From positions 6,357-11,968 of the forward strand of contig DAGU01000080.1 in the NCBI GenBank assembly GCA_002498285.1: a DNA stretch of 5,612 nucleotides, in the 5' to 3' direction. Source of the DNA: Methanomassiliicoccus sp. UBA386. Lineage in GTDB: Archaea; Thermoplasmatota; Thermoplasmata; Methanomassiliicoccales; Methanomassiliicoccaceae. The notes under the pieces were generated by a model. That model did no database searches. It was not told the DNA's origin and saw only the letters and a list, made by a program, of their open reading frames with translations. Position numbers and translations under genes: made by a program. Positions 5,497-5,612 of the stretch are shown piece by piece (positions within the stretch are counted from its first letter, which is position 1; every line of letters starts with the position of its first letter).

Positions 5497-5612
5497 ATGG
5501 AAGGACGATTCCAAGCACGCCGGCGAAACCCTTATCGGATCGGGGCCGCGGCACATGATCACGCCCTTACGTTGACAAGAACGATCACGAGCGTTGGAGC
5601 GAGGACGGATAT
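5497..5612 (+). CDS. Possible start of an unidentified gene (3' end outside window)
   Basis: An ATG at 5497 lies seven bases after GGAGGAGGTG (5480-5489), one of the best SD matches in the window, and the frame stays open for 38 codons to the right edge. The visible protein is basic at first (MEGRFQARRRNPYR), then Ala/Thr-rich, with no recognisable motif, signal peptide or membrane segment. No TATA-like box is seen upstream. The SD could be chance in G-rich DNA, so this is tentative. Confidence 0.3.
   Translation, partial: MEGRFQARRRNPYRIGAAAHDHALTLTRTITSVGARTD

Noticed and set aside
5139..5562. Two overlapping minus-strand frames of 119 and 93 codons
   Set aside because: Pro/Arg/Gly-rich products of GC-rich DNA with no motif and no credible SD; they also lie opposite the possible gene start at 5497.

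Overview
The window looks like the chromosome of a GC-rich archaeon, most likely a methanogen-type member of the Thermoplasmatota (Methanomassiliicoccales-like). This is inferred from archaeal TATA-like boxes in the intergenic DNA, frequent TTG start codons behind Shine-Dalgarno (SD) sequences, a methanogen-style histidine kinase, and the pairing of a CbiA/CfbB amidotransferase with a metal-uptake ECF transporter. No rRNA or tRNA gene is visible to prove the assignment.

Layout. Bases 1-663 (+) hold the C-terminal two-thirds of a sensor histidine kinase cut by the left edge. Bases 752-2122 (+) hold a complete cobyrinate / Ni-sirohydrochlorin a,c-diamide synthase (CbiA/CfbB family). It converges, with one base between the stop codons, on a four-gene minus-strand operon read from right to left: cbiM (4633-3968), cbiN (3978-3700), cbiQ (3661-2921) and cbiO (2939-2124). 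Together these encode a complete group I ECF transporter: substrate-binding membrane protein, small accessory membrane protein, coupling T-component and ATPase. It imports Co2+ or Ni2+. The neighbouring amidotransferase makes a metallo-tetrapyrrole intermediate, so the cluster links metal uptake to cofactor synthesis: cobalamin if the metal is cobalt, coenzyme F430 if it is nickel.

Bases 4634-5612 are largely non-coding and are the most unusual part. They contain a TATA-like box for cbiM at 4693-4699, an imperfect inverted repeat between that box and the cbiM SD (4648-4678), a GC-rich 120-base island that can close into a structured RNA (4724-4843), and a second, better inverted repeat, GTGTTAC-N14-GTAATAC (4850-4877), with a TATA-like box in its spacer. 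A perfect 10-bp inverted repeat follows (4899-4908 / 4955-4964). The repeated GTGTTAC/GTAATAC half-sites resemble NikR-type nickel-repressor operators, which suggests metal control of this operon and possibly of a second transcript.

Beyond 4963 there may be a frameshifted remnant of a small membrane protein (minus strand, to 5164), then GC-rich DNA with no convincing gene. At the right edge, a strong SD precedes an ATG reading frame (5497 onward) that leaves the window open.
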